A stretch of DNA of 64,000 nt, from assembly GCA_023409735.1 (NCBI GenBank), contig JAEYRB010000007.1, positions 1 through 64,000 on the forward strand, given 5' to 3'. The translations under genes and the position numbers were made by a program. The notes under the pieces are model-generated. The model did not search any database. It was not told the DNA's origin and saw only the letters and a list, made by a program, of their open reading frames with translations. This document shows positions 49,442 to 58,857 of this stretch, piece by piece. How positions within the stretch are numbered: the stretch's first letter is position 1; every line of letters begins with the position of its first letter. This stretch comes from Bacillota bacterium. Its GTDB lineage: Bacteria; Bacillota; Clostridia; Acetivibrionales; DTU013.

Positions 49442-49915
49442 ATGGCATTTTTGGAGAATTTGGGTAAAAGAGTGGGCGAAGCCGCACAGGCAGCCGCCAA
49501 AAAGTCAAGTGAGATTGTCGAAGTAACAAAGCTCAATGCCAACATAAGTTCGGAAGAGGAGAAGATACAAAAGCTATACATCCAGATAGGCAAGGCTGTA
49601 TATGGAGAATTCATATCACCGGGAGATATGAAAGAGGATATCAAATCACTTTGTAATCAAATCAGTGAGCATGAACAGAGTATTAAGGGCTTGAAGGAAA
49701 AAATTGCAGAAGTAAAGGGAACCAGACAATGTGTAAGCTGTGGTGCCGAATTGGATAGAGCACAGGTCTTCTGTTCAAAATGCGGCTCAAAGAATGAGGC
49801 CGCACCTTCTGTCGAAGAGCCACCACAGCCCGCTGCTGTATTTTGTCCCGGATGCGGTTGTTCACTAGATCAAAATGCACTTTTCTGTACAAACTGCGGC
49901 ACAAAAGTCCGCTGA
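49442..49915 (+). CDS. Zinc-ribbon protein with N-terminal coiled coil
   Basis: The 157-residue protein has a helical/coiled-coil N-terminus (residues 1-95; KLNANISSEEEKIQKLYIQI, ISEHEQSIKGLKEKIAEV) and two zinc ribbons at the C-terminus: CVSCGAELDRAQVFCSKCGS (about 98-117) and CPGCGCSLDQNALFCTNCGT (about 136-155). The architecture is common in Firmicutes and of unknown function. AAGGAGG precedes the ATG. It appears monocistronic. Confidence 0.88.
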   Translation: MAFLENLGKRVGEAAQAAAKKSSEIVEVTKLNANISSEEEKIQKLYIQIGKAVYGEFISPGDMKEDIKSLCNQISEHEQSIKGLKEKIAEVKGTRQCVSCGAELDRAQVFCSKCGSKNEAAPSVEEPPQPAAVFCPGCGCSLDQNALFCTNCGTKVR

Positions 49916-50048
49916 TGAGTCACTATAATATAGGTTGGTATTTCAAAAATGGCCCTATCTTACCGATGTGGATAAATATATGTGCTTTTACCATATACAC
50001 TACATTTATAAGGTAACTAGGCGCCCTGGTAGCATGTATTCAATGTAC

Positions 50049-50087
50049 AAAAAGAGACCACAGCAATACTGTCTGGTCTCTTTTTTA
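50049..50087. terminator. Bidirectional terminator between the zinc-ribbon gene and cphA
   Basis: AAAAAGAGACC pairs with GGTCTCTTTTT; the loop contains a further ACAG/CTGT pairing. A-rich and T-rich flanks allow use from both sides. Confidence 0.92.
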
Positions 50088-50140
50088 TTTAAAGCTGAAG
50101 CTGTACAGCAGCATGCTGGCTCAGCCATATTGCTATGCTA

Positions 50141-52783
50141 TTAGCCTGCATCAGAAGCCTGTATACATTCTTGAGTACCTATCAATTTGAGGCGGCATTT
50201 CTCAATAATCTCCAGTGATGACTCCAGTTCTTCGAAGAACATAATTACAAGTTCACCTTGCTGAGCGTCCATTATAGCTGTTTCCAGAGCCATTTCTTCC
50301 GAGTATATAATTGAGATATTTCTTGTATCTATACCTGCCTCAACAGCTGCATTATATAGCAGATCTGCTACCTCGCCTGCATTTCTTCCTCTGAGGTCAC
50401 TGTCCTCCTTGATGTAAAGCTTTGTAAAGAAGCTTCCGCAAATGCGGCCTACCTCTCTGATATCCTCGTCACTCCTGTCACCAGGCATTCCAATCACAGC
50501 TGTATATGCTCCTGCCTCCATCTTGCTTATAGTATCTATAACTGCACGATACCCCGCCTTGTTATGCCCATAATCGAGCATTACAGTAAAGCTGCCGATC
50601 TGGAACATATTAAACCTTCCGGGATTAATAGCAGTATCAGGTTTAAAGCCTGTCAATCCGTCTCTGATAACTTTTGAGCTTACTCCAAGCGCAGCAAGTG
50701 CGCAAGATGCAGCTAATGAATTTTCAACATTGCACATGGATCTGCCCTCAAGGGTAATAGGAATGTCAGAGATTTCAGCAATTATCTGCTCCTTTCCATT
50801 ACTTAAATAGCAGATCGAGTCTTCCTTCATATACATTGCGGCTCCACCATTTGCTGCATGTGCTGTAATAAGACTATTGCTGCAATTCCTCGAGAAGAGC
50901 ATTACCCTGCAGCTTGCTCTGCTTATGAAAAACGGCGTCATTTCATCATCAGCATTCAAAACAGCAAACCCATCAGACTTAATCGCTTCAACAACGAGAG
51001 CTTTTACATTTGCCAGCTGTTCTATAGTACTGATTCCATCCAATCCAAGATGGTCATCGCTTATATTGACAATAACTCCTACATCAGCTAAATCATAGCC
51101 CAAGCCTCTTTTTATTATACCGCCTCTTGCAGTTTCAAGCACAGCAGCATCAACGCTCTTATCACTAAGTACTCTTTCAGCGCTTAAGGCACCGGTATTG
51201 TCTCCCTTCATTACACAACTGCCCCCAATATATATGCCCGATGTGCATGTCATTCCCACATTTTTTCCGCTAAGTCCCAGGGTATATGCGATCATTCTCG
51301 TTACTGTGGTTTTACCGTTGGTTCCCGTGACAGAAACAATTGGAATGCTGTATTCCTTGCTATCAGGATACATGTGCTCCAGTATATCTCCGGCAACATT
51401 TCTCGGCGTCCCTTCTGATGGATATAGATGCATACGAAGCCCCGGTGCTGCATTTATCTCAATAATTGCACCGTTTTCAGAAGTTAATGGCTTTGATATA
51501 TCCCGGCATGTAATATCAACACCTGCAATATCAAGCCCAAGCAGTTCAACAGCCCTCGTGGCCACCTCAACATTATATGGATGCACCTCATCAGTACAAT
51601 CCCTTGCTGTCCCTCCTGTGCTTAAATTTCCATTTGAACGAAGAAGTACCTTAGCTCCCGGAGCCGGGATGTTTTCCTCTGAATATCCATATTTCGCAAG
51701 TACATAATGAGCCGTATCATCAAGCTTGATTTTTGTAAGAGGCTTTTCATGATTAGACCCCCTCAGAGGATTTGTATTTTCCATTTCTACAAGCTGCTTT
51801 ACAGTATGAATACCATCACCTAATATGAACGGTGGTCTCCTCTCTGCAGCAGCAGCAAGCTTGCCTCCAATTATCAAGAGCCGATAGTCATTTCCCGGTA
51901 TATACTTTTCAACAATAGCCGCATTGCTAAAACCAATAGCTTTGTGGAAGGCAGTTACAAGTTCACTGTTCTCAGTGATGTTTACGGATACTCCCTTCCC
52001 CTGGTTTGCATCAGAGGGCTTTACTACTACAGGGTTACCTATAGCCTGTGCTGCAGCCAAAGCAGACCGGACAGTGAATGCAATGCTCCCCGTTGGTACA
52101 GGAATTCCTTCGCTTTGTAAAATTCTTTTGGTAAGCTGCTTATTGCTTGCCATATCAACGTTTATACATACAGGTCTGTCAGTTAGTGATGCCTCTATAA
52201 GGTGCATGTTCTTTCCATATCCAAGCTGTAGGATACATGAGTCATCATAGCATTTTACAGGAATGCCTCTTTTTTGTGCTTCCTCGAATATTGCCTTTGT
52301 ACTTGGGCCCATATCTGTTTCCGCTGTAGTATTTTCCAGGTATTCAAGTATTTCATCAATACTAGGCGCATGTCCGGTAATTAATTCATTTACTATTCCT
52401 ACAGCCGCCAGAAGGCACTCAATAGCTAAATGCTCATTTTTATACTCAAAAGCCATATAATAAATATTTGGTTTTACAAGCTCTCTGCTTTTGCCATAAT
52501 GCACATCATACCCAACAAGCTTCTGAAGCTCAAGCGTCATATGCTCTGTAACATGTGTCAAATAAGTTCCTTCAGTAAGCCTTTCAGCAAAACCTCCCTC
52601 ATATCCGAGCGAGCAGCAATGTTTTTTCAGCCCCGGCAATATTTTTAGTAGCCGGTCATTAAAGTTTTCAATTTCACATGTTGGCGTATCATACATGCTT
52701 CCCATGTCTATAATGGCCTTAATAATAGGTTTGTGACTATATATATTCTTTCCTTTGTATATTTGAATATCTATTATGTCCAC
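50141..52783 (-). CDS. cphA: Cyanophycin synthetase
   Basis: The 880-residue enzyme makes the Asp-Arg storage polymer cyanophycin from ATP, Asp and Arg. Its parts are in the usual order: an N-terminal domain (1-160), an ATP-grasp domain at about 215-475 (NPVVVKPSDANQGKGVSVNI, EINAAPGLRMHLYPSEG), and a Mur-ligase-like domain from about 485 with the P-loop VSVTGTNGKTTVTRM and the later NISDDHLGLDGI and NPGRFNMF. Length matches the family. It lies 45 bases downstream of cyanophycinase in the same direction, forming a storage and mobilisation operon. Confidence 0.97.
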   Translation of the reverse strand: MDIIDIQIYKGKNIYSHKPIIKAIIDMGSMYDTPTCEIENFNDRLLKILPGLKKHCCSLGYEGGFAERLTEGTYLTHVTEHMTLELQKLVGYDVHYGKSRELVKPNIYYMAFEYKNEHLAIECLLAAVGIVNELITGHAPSIDEILEYLENTTAETDMGPSTKAIFEEAQKRGIPVKCYDDSCILQLGYGKNMHLIEASLTDRPVCINVDMASNKQLTKRILQSEGIPVPTGSIAFTVRSALAAAQAIGNPVVVKPSDANQGKGVSVNITENSELVTAFHKAIGFSNAAIVEKYIPGNDYRLLIIGGKLAAAAERRPPFILGDGIHTVKQLVEMENTNPLRGSNHEKPLTKIKLDDTAHYVLAKYGYSEENIPAPGAKVLLRSNGNLSTGGTARDCTDEVHPYNVEVATRAVELLGLDIAGVDITCRDISKPLTSENGAIIEINAAPGLRMHLYPSEGTPRNVAGDILEHMYPDSKEYSIPIVSVTGTNGKTTVTRMIAYTLGLSGKNVGMTCTSGIYIGGSCVMKGDNTGALSAERVLSDKSVDAAVLETARGGIIKRGLGYDLADVGVIVNISDDHLGLDGISTIEQLANVKALVVEAIKSDGFAVLNADDEMTPFFISRASCRVMLFSRNCSNSLITAHAANGGAAMYMKEDSICYLSNGKEQIIAEISDIPITLEGRSMCNVENSLAASCALAALGVSSKVIRDGLTGFKPDTAINPGRFNMFQIGSFTVMLDYGHNKAGYRAVIDTISKMEAGAYTAVIGMPGDRSDEDIREVGRICGSFFTKLYIKEDSDLRGRNAGEVADLLYNAAVEAGIDTRNISIIYSEEMALETAIMDAQQGELVIMFFEELESSLEIIEKCRLKLIGTQECIQASDAG

Positions 52784-52828
52784 TCATTTTCCTCCATAAA
52801 ATTCAGGCTTTCATTTATTTCAAGCCTT

Positions 52829-53629
52829 TTAGTGAAGTCTTAGAACGCTTCTTGAAGCCATATCAAAACCATAACCGGAAGGTAATACATGAAGAGTAAT
52901 ATTGGCAATGGCTAAAAGCTCATCAGGTTTAAGCTCAGAGACATTTGAACTTTTAATGTTTCTTCCGTCAACAATGGTTACAGAGTTGCTGCCTAATACT
53001 GCAAAATGATTATCCGGATGGATTCTTATCGCAGTATCCTCATCAATTCCTACACCGAGTATTGACGGGTTTTCTGCTACCCCGCATAACAACCTTCCTA
53101 TTCTGCCGCGTTGATCAAAATGCTGATCTATCAACACTGAGTCCAGCAAGCCAAGCCCGGGAGCCATTTTCAAGGTACATTTCCTCGCAGGCTCATTATT
53201 ATTGCCGTCTACGACCATTGTACCGCTCATTACAGATGCTCCTGCGCTGGTTCCCGCAATAACTGTGCCATTCTCAAATGCTCTGTATAGCGCATCAAAA
53301 ACCCTAGTTCCACCAAGTATACTTGTTATTCTTAACTGGTCGCCTCCTGTGAAAAAAATACCTGTTGCTTCAGAGGTATATTTTGTATTGTTTTCGTTAT
53401 TCGCATCATCCCTTGAATTAATATTAAGAATATTAATGCTGTTGATTCCAAATCTTGCAAACACGGACTTATATTGGTCTCCAACCCCTTCAGGATCCTC
53501 AGTCGCACTGGTTATTATTACAAGACGGGCTTGTGATAGACCTGAAAGCTCCACAAATTCATTCAAAATTCTACATTCTCCCGTCTTGTCCTCTGCTCCG
53601 CCAATAATTATCAGATTTCCCTTGCTCAT
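52829..53629 (-). CDS. cphB: Cyanophycinase
   Basis: The S51-family serine peptidase releases beta-Asp-Arg dipeptides from cyanophycin. It shows LIIIGGAEDKTGECRILNEF at the start, GIFFTGGDQLRITSILGGTR near 90, the nucleophile Ser in VIAGTSAGASVMSGTM near 125, and DQHFDQRGRIGRLLCGV near 175. The start is uncertain: the ATG at 53629 gives 266 residues and the family-like opening MSKGNLIIIGG, with a modest GAGATGG site; the frame is open to an ATG at 53689. It precedes cphA in the operon. Confidence 0.94.
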   Translation of the reverse strand: MSKGNLIIIGGAEDKTGECRILNEFVELSGLSQARLVIITSATEDPEGVGDQYKSVFARFGINSINILNINSRDDANNENNTKYTSEATGIFFTGGDQLRITSILGGTRVFDALYRAFENGTVIAGTSAGASVMSGTMVVDGNNNEPARKCTLKMAPGLGLLDSVLIDQHFDQRGRIGRLLCGVAENPSILGVGIDEDTAIRIHPDNHFAVLGSNSVTIVDGRNIKSSNVSELKPDELLAIANITLHVLPSGYGFDMASRSVLRLH

Positions 53630-53701
53630 ATTATTTACCATCTCTATCATATAATTTTCTGCTCTAAACAAAGGTACATTAAAGCTCACTACTACACAGC
53701 T

Positions 53702-53736
53702 GTAACAAATAATTTTACACGCCTTAATTTTGTTAC
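53702..53736. promoter_or_regulatory. Inverted repeat upstream of cphB
   Basis: GTAACAAA at 53702-53709 and TTTGTTAC at 53729-53736 form perfect 8-bp arms 19 bases apart (27 bases centre to centre, about 2.5 helical turns). It lies about 75 bases upstream of the chosen cphB start. It is a candidate operator, possibly for the divergent LexA-like protein. Confidence 0.5.
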
Positions 53737-53945
53737 CTATTAATTATTAATCAATTTACTTCAAATTATTTATGTCTAAATTTACTAGCACAATTTATGG
53801 CTTTGAATTTTTATCTATAAGGGCTAATTATGTATTTTCACCATAATATAAAATCATATACACATAATAGTACTAACAAATATACAAAATTCGTCACATT
53901 ATCCAAGAATATTACTTCATTTTTACATTTATGCTAATTTCTGAT

Positions 53946-53974
53946 TTGATTAATCTTATATAGTCTGATAAACT
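53946..53974 (+). promoter_or_regulatory. Weak sigma-A promoter candidate for the LexA-like gene
   Basis: TTGATT and TAAACT are 17 bases apart; each matches four of six consensus bases. The remaining DNA of the 389-bp divergent gap is very AT-rich and holds no gene. Confidence 0.4.
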
Positions 53975-54018
53975 ATACATTATGTAAAGCAATTTAAGTA
54001 CAAAGGGTGATTGATAAT

Positions 54019-54654
54019 ATGTCAGCAAATTTCAGCAGTCTAACAGCGAAGCAAAAGAAAGTATACTCAGTTATCGAATCATACATTAATACGAAAGGTA
54101 TCCCACCAACGGTCCGAGAAATTGGCGAGTTGGTCGGCGAAAAGACTCCAGGTGCAGTTCAGGGTATTTTAAACAGGCTTGAGCAAAAGGGTGTAATAAC
54201 TCGTCAGTTAGGGGCAGCAAGGTCGATTCAGCTTGTCTCACAGGACAATAAAATGTACGCAACGCCAGTCTTCGTACCGGAAATAAAGAAGATCAGCAAG
54301 AGAAATATTAATGATTTTATTAATATTTATAACATTGAAAAATATCACCCATTATCTCCGGATATCGTTACTAGCGACGGTAAATACTTTATCATCGAAA
54401 GTCCAGATGATGGGCTTACTGAAAGCGGCTTCGGTTCAGCTGATATGATTATTGTAAATATGCAGTCGGAGCTAAAGGACGGCGACATCGTATTAATATT
54501 TTATGAGACCCGCATACTCCTTAGATACTATTACCGACAGGATGATGGAACTCTGACACTTAAGGCAGACTCAAGCATCATTAGCAAGGAAGATTTCACT
54601 CCGGACGAAGTAATAGTAATCGGTAAGGTAGAAGGCCGATATACAAAGTTGTAA
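54019..54654 (+). CDS. LexA-like repressor lacking the autoprotease dyad
   Basis: The N-terminal 65 residues are a clear LexA winged helix: LTAKQKKVYSVIESYINTKG, IPPTVREIGELVGEKTPGAV, GILNRLEQKGVITRQLGAAR. The C-terminal half keeps the S24 outline (SADMIIVNMQSELKDGDIVL), but the key residues are gone. The Ser of the GxSM motif aligns with Gly in ESPDDGL, the catalytic Lys aligns with Arg in RILLRYYY, and no Ala-Gly cleavage bond is visible. It is therefore unlikely to self-cleave on DNA damage and may be a ligand-sensing repressor. ATG 54019 follows AAAGGGTGA. It is divergent from cphB-cphA. Confidence 0.85.
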   Translation: MSANFSSLTAKQKKVYSVIESYINTKGIPPTVREIGELVGEKTPGAVQGILNRLEQKGVITRQLGAARSIQLVSQDNKMYATPVFVPEIKKISKRNINDFINIYNIEKYHPLSPDIVTSDGKYFIIESPDDGLTESGFGSADMIIVNMQSELKDGDIVLIFYETRILLRYYYRQDDGTLTLKADSSIISKEDFTPDEVIVIGKVEGRYTKL

Positions 54655-54748
54655 TTATGACTATGTCATATTAAGCAAGTAAATAATAAAAGCCCTTATT
54701 ACCAAACAAACTATTGGGCTTATATCATTGTGTAATGGCTTATTAAAT

Positions 54749-54789
54749 GGGACTGTCTCAAAGCATGCCTAGAGATAGTCCTCTTTTTA
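54749..54789 (+). terminator. Terminator after the LexA-like gene
   Basis: GGGACTGTCTC pairs with GAGATAGTCCT (one mismatch and G-U pairs), followed by CTTTTTAT. Confidence 0.75.
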
Positions 54790-54818
54790 TAGAGAAAATG
54801 CAAAAAGCATCTACCAAC

Positions 54819-54885
54819 AAAAGTCTCGAGGTTTTCGAGCCCTCCTCGACTTTTTACTGCAGACCTTCAATCAACATCATAAATA
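54819..54885. repeat. Dispersed repeat family B, copy 4
   Basis: Reads AAAAGTCTCGAGGTTTTCG, then AGCCCTCCTCGACTTTTTAC, then TGCAGACCTTCAATCAACAT. In this copy AGTC plus GAGG pair with CCTCGACT, followed by a T-run, so it could also act as a terminator on the plus strand. Confidence 0.82.
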
Positions 54886-55101
54886 GGACTGGCAGCAACC
54901 TGGATACTAACTATGTGGTCTGCAATAATATTAATACGGACCACAGGAATCAAGGATGTGTCTTTATAGTACTTTGAATAATCTGTAACAATGAAGTGCT
55001 GTAAAACACTAGATCATCTGCTAGTAAGATAAATGAATATTTTATTTTGCTAGAGGCCTACCTCAATTATTGACACAGAGCCACTATTGATGCAGAATTG
55101 T

Positions 55102-55143
55102 AAAAAGCCCAGAACACTGTGATTAGCAGTGCTCTGGGCTTTA
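55102..55143 (-). terminator. Terminator of the opp operon
   Basis: AAAGCCCAGAACACTG pairs with CAGTGCTCTGGGCTTT (one mismatch). On the minus strand it is followed by a T-run, 20 bases after the oppA stop codon. Confidence 0.9.
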
Positions 55144-55162
55144 TCATACCCTATTGTCTGGT

Positions 55163-56740
55163 TTACTTAATAGTTGCATACTTGAAGTACTTAAATCCAA
55201 GCGGTGAAGACCAGAACCCGTCGATCTTTGTATTTTGCAGGTAGAGATCAACATAATAGTAGATTGGGCAGAGCATGTTCTCATCAAAGATAATGTCCTC
55301 AGCTTCATGCATGAGTTTGAAACGTTCTTCCTTATCAGAGGAGGACTTAATTTTCTTTATGAGCTCGTCATACTGAGCGTTGCTCCACTGAGCATCGTTA
55401 TTTCCGCCGCCTGTAACCCACATATCAAGCATGGATATTGGATCGTTATAGTCACTGAGCCAACCATTACGTGCTATATAGTAATCTCCATTCTTACGTG
55501 TGTTAAGGAATGTACTCCATTCCTGAGAAACAAGAGATACATTAACACCTATCTTCTTCCACATATCCTGAAGAGCTTCACCGATTGCTTGGTTGCCTGT
55601 TCCTTCATTATAGAGATATTCTATATTCGGGAAGCCTTCTCCATTAGGATATCCTGCTTCAGCAAGCAGTGCCTTTGCTTTTTCAAGATTTCCTGTGTAA
55701 TCCATCGGATCATAGTAATCTCCGCCAACCTCACGGAATTCCTTTGAAGCATCAGCATCACTGAGTCCTGTTGATACAAATGCGCCTGCAGGTTCTTGTC
55801 CGGATTTACCTATGTTCTTGCAGATGTAATCACGGTCTACAGCAAGAATAAGGGCTTGACGAACCTTCGGGTTATCCAGTGGAGCCTTCTTTACATTGAA
55901 TGAAACATAGTATGTTCCCAGCTGACCTTGCAGATGGAAGTCTTCCTTGTCTCTCCATGCATCAATTTCATCATTTGGCATCTGGTCAGCAAACAGAATT
56001 TCATTGTTTTTGTATGCACTCAGAATAGCATTGTCATCTTCCATGAGCACAAATTTGATTTTCTTGGTTCCGAGATTTTTAAAATCCCAGTAATTTTCAT
56101 TCTTTTCATAAAGTATGTGTGATCCCGGTACCCACTCTGTTACCTTGTATGGTCCGTTTCCAATGTAGGTTTCAGCTGAAACTGCCCAAGCATCACCATT
56201 TGCTTCGATTATATCCTGACGTACAGGCATATATGCAGGGAATGCAGTAAGTTCAAGGAAGTATGGTGTAGGAGTGTTCAAAGTAACAACAAGTGTCTTG
56301 TCGTCTTGTGCTACAACGTTCAAATTTTGATCAGCATAGCCCTCGATTACATCAAACATGTACTCGTAATCTGCTGCTGTTTCAGGATTAATGGCACGAT
56401 TCCACGCATAAACAAAGTCACTTGCCTTCAGGTCTGTACCATCGCTCCATTTTAAGCCGTCGCGAAGATGGAATGTGTATACCCTTTCATCTTCACTCAG
56501 ATCATAGGATTCAGCTTGACCAGGTACTGGAGCTCCACTCTTGTCCAAGGTCATAAGTCCTTCAAAAGCGTGCAGGATTAATGTACCTCCGTCTACAGCT
56601 GAGTTAAGTGCAGGGTCTATTGTGTCAGGATCCGGACCCACGCACACGTTCAACACGTTTTTGTCAATGCCGCCGCAACCTGTCAGAAGCATTGTACTTA
56701 ACAATACTACTGTTAGCAAAATTGATACTACCTTTTTCAT
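55163..56740 (-). CDS. oppA: Oligopeptide ABC transporter substrate-binding lipoprotein
   Basis: The 525-residue SBP_bac_5 protein has a lipoprotein signal with lipobox LLTGC (Cys near 22). The fold signatures are VCVGPDPDTIDPALNSAVDG, FHLRDGLKWSDGTDLKASDF near 95, and NVKKAPLDNPKVRQALILAV near 265. It binds extracellular peptides for the downstream permease. The ATG at 56740 follows AGGAGGAG. It is the last gene of oppBCDFA, separated from oppF by a hairpin that may allow higher oppA levels. Confidence 0.95.
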   Translation of the reverse strand: MKKVVSILLTVVLLSTMLLTGCGGIDKNVLNVCVGPDPDTIDPALNSAVDGGTLILHAFEGLMTLDKSGAPVPGQAESYDLSEDERVYTFHLRDGLKWSDGTDLKASDFVYAWNRAINPETAADYEYMFDVIEGYADQNLNVVAQDDKTLVVTLNTPTPYFLELTAFPAYMPVRQDIIEANGDAWAVSAETYIGNGPYKVTEWVPGSHILYEKNENYWDFKNLGTKKIKFVLMEDDNAILSAYKNNEILFADQMPNDEIDAWRDKEDFHLQGQLGTYYVSFNVKKAPLDNPKVRQALILAVDRDYICKNIGKSGQEPAGAFVSTGLSDADASKEFREVGGDYYDPMDYTGNLEKAKALLAEAGYPNGEGFPNIEYLYNEGTGNQAIGEALQDMWKKIGVNVSLVSQEWSTFLNTRKNGDYYIARNGWLSDYNDPISMLDMWVTGGGNNDAQWSNAQYDELIKKIKSSSDKEERFKLMHEAEDIIFDENMLCPIYYYVDLYLQNTKIDGFWSSPLGFKYFKYATIK

Positions 56741-56838
56741 TTTACTCCTCCTCATAAAAATATTAGGATATATTTATCATGCTCTTGTTCAACACTGGTT
56801 TATTCTGTTATGCCAAACAGAGCAAATGATTCCATATT

Positions 56839-56875
56839 GCCCTAGCGGTACTTAATGCACAAAAGGTGCTAGGGC
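56839..56875 (-). promoter_or_regulatory. Intercistronic hairpin between oppF and oppA
   Basis: GCCCTAGC and GCTAGGGC form a perfect 8-pair stem with an inner extension, starting directly after the oppF stop. There is no T-run on the minus strand, so it is more likely an RNA processing or stability element than a terminator. Confidence 0.6.
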
Positions 56876-57844
56876 TTAATTTACCTTGTCTATATTATGA
56901 CATGCCGCAAAATGTCCAGGGGATACTTCCTTCATCTCAGGCTCCTGCTGGGCACAAAGCTCTGTTGCATACTTGCACCTTGTCCGGAAACGGCACCCTG
57001 TGGGTGGATTAAGCGGACTTGGCACATCACCCTCCAACACGATACGTTTGGAATTTCTGCTTGCTACCGGGTCTGCTATCGGAATTGCTGAAATAAGTGA
57101 TTTTGTATACGGATGGACATTATGGAATGTCAATTCGTAGCTATCTGCCAGTTCTACAAGCTTTCCAAGATACATTACGCCTATTCGGTTACTTATATGC
57201 TTAACAACACTGAGGTCATGGGCAATGAATAAGTATGTTAAGCCCATTTGCTGCTGTAATTCCTCAAACATATTTATTACCTGAGCTTGAATTGAAACAT
57301 CAAGAGCAGATATTGGCTCATCGCAAACAATGAATTCAGGATCAACGGAAAGTGCTCTGGCTATGCCTATGCGCTGACGCTGGCCTCCTGAGAATTCATG
57401 AGGGTAACGGTTTGCATGCTCGCTGTTTAGCCCAACACGTTCAAGCATGCTGATTATCTTTTCCTTACGCTCCTTTTTATTAGCGGCAAGCTTGTGAATA
57501 TCAATAGCTTCGCCTACAATATCTCCGACTGTCATACGAGGATCAAGGCTGGCATAAGGATCCTGAAATACTATCTGCATTTTTCTGCGATAAGGTAACA
57601 TATTAACCTTAGTAATGTCCTTACCGTCATATATGATCTGTCCGCTTGTAGGCTCATATAGCCTTATAAGCGTACGTCCGGTAGTTGTCTTGCCACAACC
57701 GCTTTCACCAACAAGTCCAAGTGTTTCACCTTTATCTATAGTAAAGCTTACATCATCAACAGCCTTAACATATTGAGGATGCAGCATGCTGCCACCTACA
57801 TTGAAATACTGCTTTAAATTTTTTGCTTCAACTAATGTACTCAT
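56876..57844 (-). CDS. oppF: Oligopeptide ABC transporter ATP-binding protein F
   Basis: The 322-residue ATPase has Walker A GLVGESGCGKTTTGRTLI, Q-loop region FQDPYASLDPRMTVGDIV, signature FSGGQRQRIGIARAL, and Walker B EFIVCDEPISALDV. The C-terminal oligopeptide-transporter extension carries a Cys cluster (GCRFRTRCKYATELCAQQEP) that in relatives binds an Fe-S cluster. It overlaps oppD by four bases (ATGA). Confidence 0.96.
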   Translation of the reverse strand: MSTLVEAKNLKQYFNVGGSMLHPQYVKAVDDVSFTIDKGETLGLVGESGCGKTTTGRTLIRLYEPTSGQIIYDGKDITKVNMLPYRRKMQIVFQDPYASLDPRMTVGDIVGEAIDIHKLAANKKERKEKIISMLERVGLNSEHANRYPHEFSGGQRQRIGIARALSVDPEFIVCDEPISALDVSIQAQVINMFEELQQQMGLTYLFIAHDLSVVKHISNRIGVMYLGKLVELADSYELTFHNVHPYTKSLISAIPIADPVASRNSKRIVLEGDVPSPLNPPTGCRFRTRCKYATELCAQQEPEMKEVSPGHFAACHNIDKVN

Positions 57845-58845
57845 AGCTGCCCTCCCCTTTCGTGCTCAAATGCTTCCTTTTGTAAAAGCCAGCATGCACT
57901 GAAATGATCCTCACAAATGTCAGTGTATTCAGGCATTTTTTTAAGGCATATCTTCATACAGCTATCACAACGAGGTGCAAACGGACAGCCTGCAGGAGGA
58001 TTCAGCATATCAACCGGAGTTCCTTCTATTGGAACAAGCTTAGTATGTTCCTTCTGATTCAGCTTCGGAATACTGCGAAGCAGACCTTTTGTGTATTCAT
58101 GCTTGGGGTTATAGAAAATCTCATCAACAGTACCATACTCAACTATCTTACCGCCATACATAACCGCTATCTTCTGGCACATGTTAGCCACGATCCCCAA
58201 ATCGTGAGTGATCATAATTATGGACATGCCTATCTTGTCCTTAAGCTCTATCATCAGCTCTAGTATCTGAGCCTGTATTGTAACGTCAAGTGCTGTTGTA
58301 GGCTCATCGGCAATCAGAAGCTTAGGTTCACAGGCCAGTGCAATTGCTATCATTACTCTTTGCCGCATACCACCGGATAATTCATGAGGATATTGCTTAA
58401 GCCTTCTTTCAGGTTCATTTATTCCTACAAGTGATAAAAGCTCAATAGCTCTTTCCTGAGCCTGCTTCTTATTCTTATTAGTATGAAGCAGTATAACCTC
58501 TCTTATCTGGTTACCTATTGTATAAACAGGATTAAGGCTTGTCATTGGGTCCTGAAATATTATACTGACTTCATTTCCACGAATCTTACGCATCTCATCC
58601 TCGGTCATCTCGTTTATCCTGTGACCGTTAAAATCGATCGTACCGCCTATAATACGCCCTGGATATGCAGTCAATCCCATTACCGAATAAGCAGTAACAC
58701 TTTTACCGCTTCCGCTTTCTCCTACTATTCCGAGGACATCTCCCGGCTTCATGCTTATAGAAACATCGTTAAGCGCTTTTACCTCGCCGGCAGGTGTAAA
58801 GAAGGAGAGGCGTTCATTTTTAATATCTAGTAATAATTCACTCAT
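57841..58845 (-). CDS. oppD: Oligopeptide ABC transporter ATP-binding protein D
   Basis: The 334-residue ATPase has Walker A GIVGESGSGKSVTAYSVM, Q-loop FQDPMTSLNPVYTIGNQI, signature LSGGMRQRVMIAIAL, and Walker B KLLIADEPTTALDV. The C-terminal Cys-rich extension (GCPFAPRCDSCMKICLKKMP) matches OppD. It couples ATP hydrolysis to peptide import with OppF. GAGGTGAGATG lies at the start. Confidence 0.96.
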   Translation of the reverse strand: MSELLLDIKNERLSFFTPAGEVKALNDVSISMKPGDVLGIVGESGSGKSVTAYSVMGLTAYPGRIIGGTIDFNGHRINEMTEDEMRKIRGNEVSIIFQDPMTSLNPVYTIGNQIREVILLHTNKNKKQAQERAIELLSLVGINEPERRLKQYPHELSGGMRQRVMIAIALACEPKLLIADEPTTALDVTIQAQILELMIELKDKIGMSIIMITHDLGIVANMCQKIAVMYGGKIVEYGTVDEIFYNPKHEYTKGLLRSIPKLNQKEHTKLVPIEGTPVDMLNPPAGCPFAPRCDSCMKICLKKMPEYTDICEDHFSACWLLQKEAFEHERGGQL

Positions 58846-58857
58846 AACATCTCACCT

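Larger units (their letters stand above)
54655..55162. other. Intergenic region with a terminator and a family B repeat
   Basis: These 508 bases contain a terminator after the LexA-like gene, a family B repeat at 54819-54885, and the opp operon terminator at 55102-55143. No gene is seen. Confidence 0.5.
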
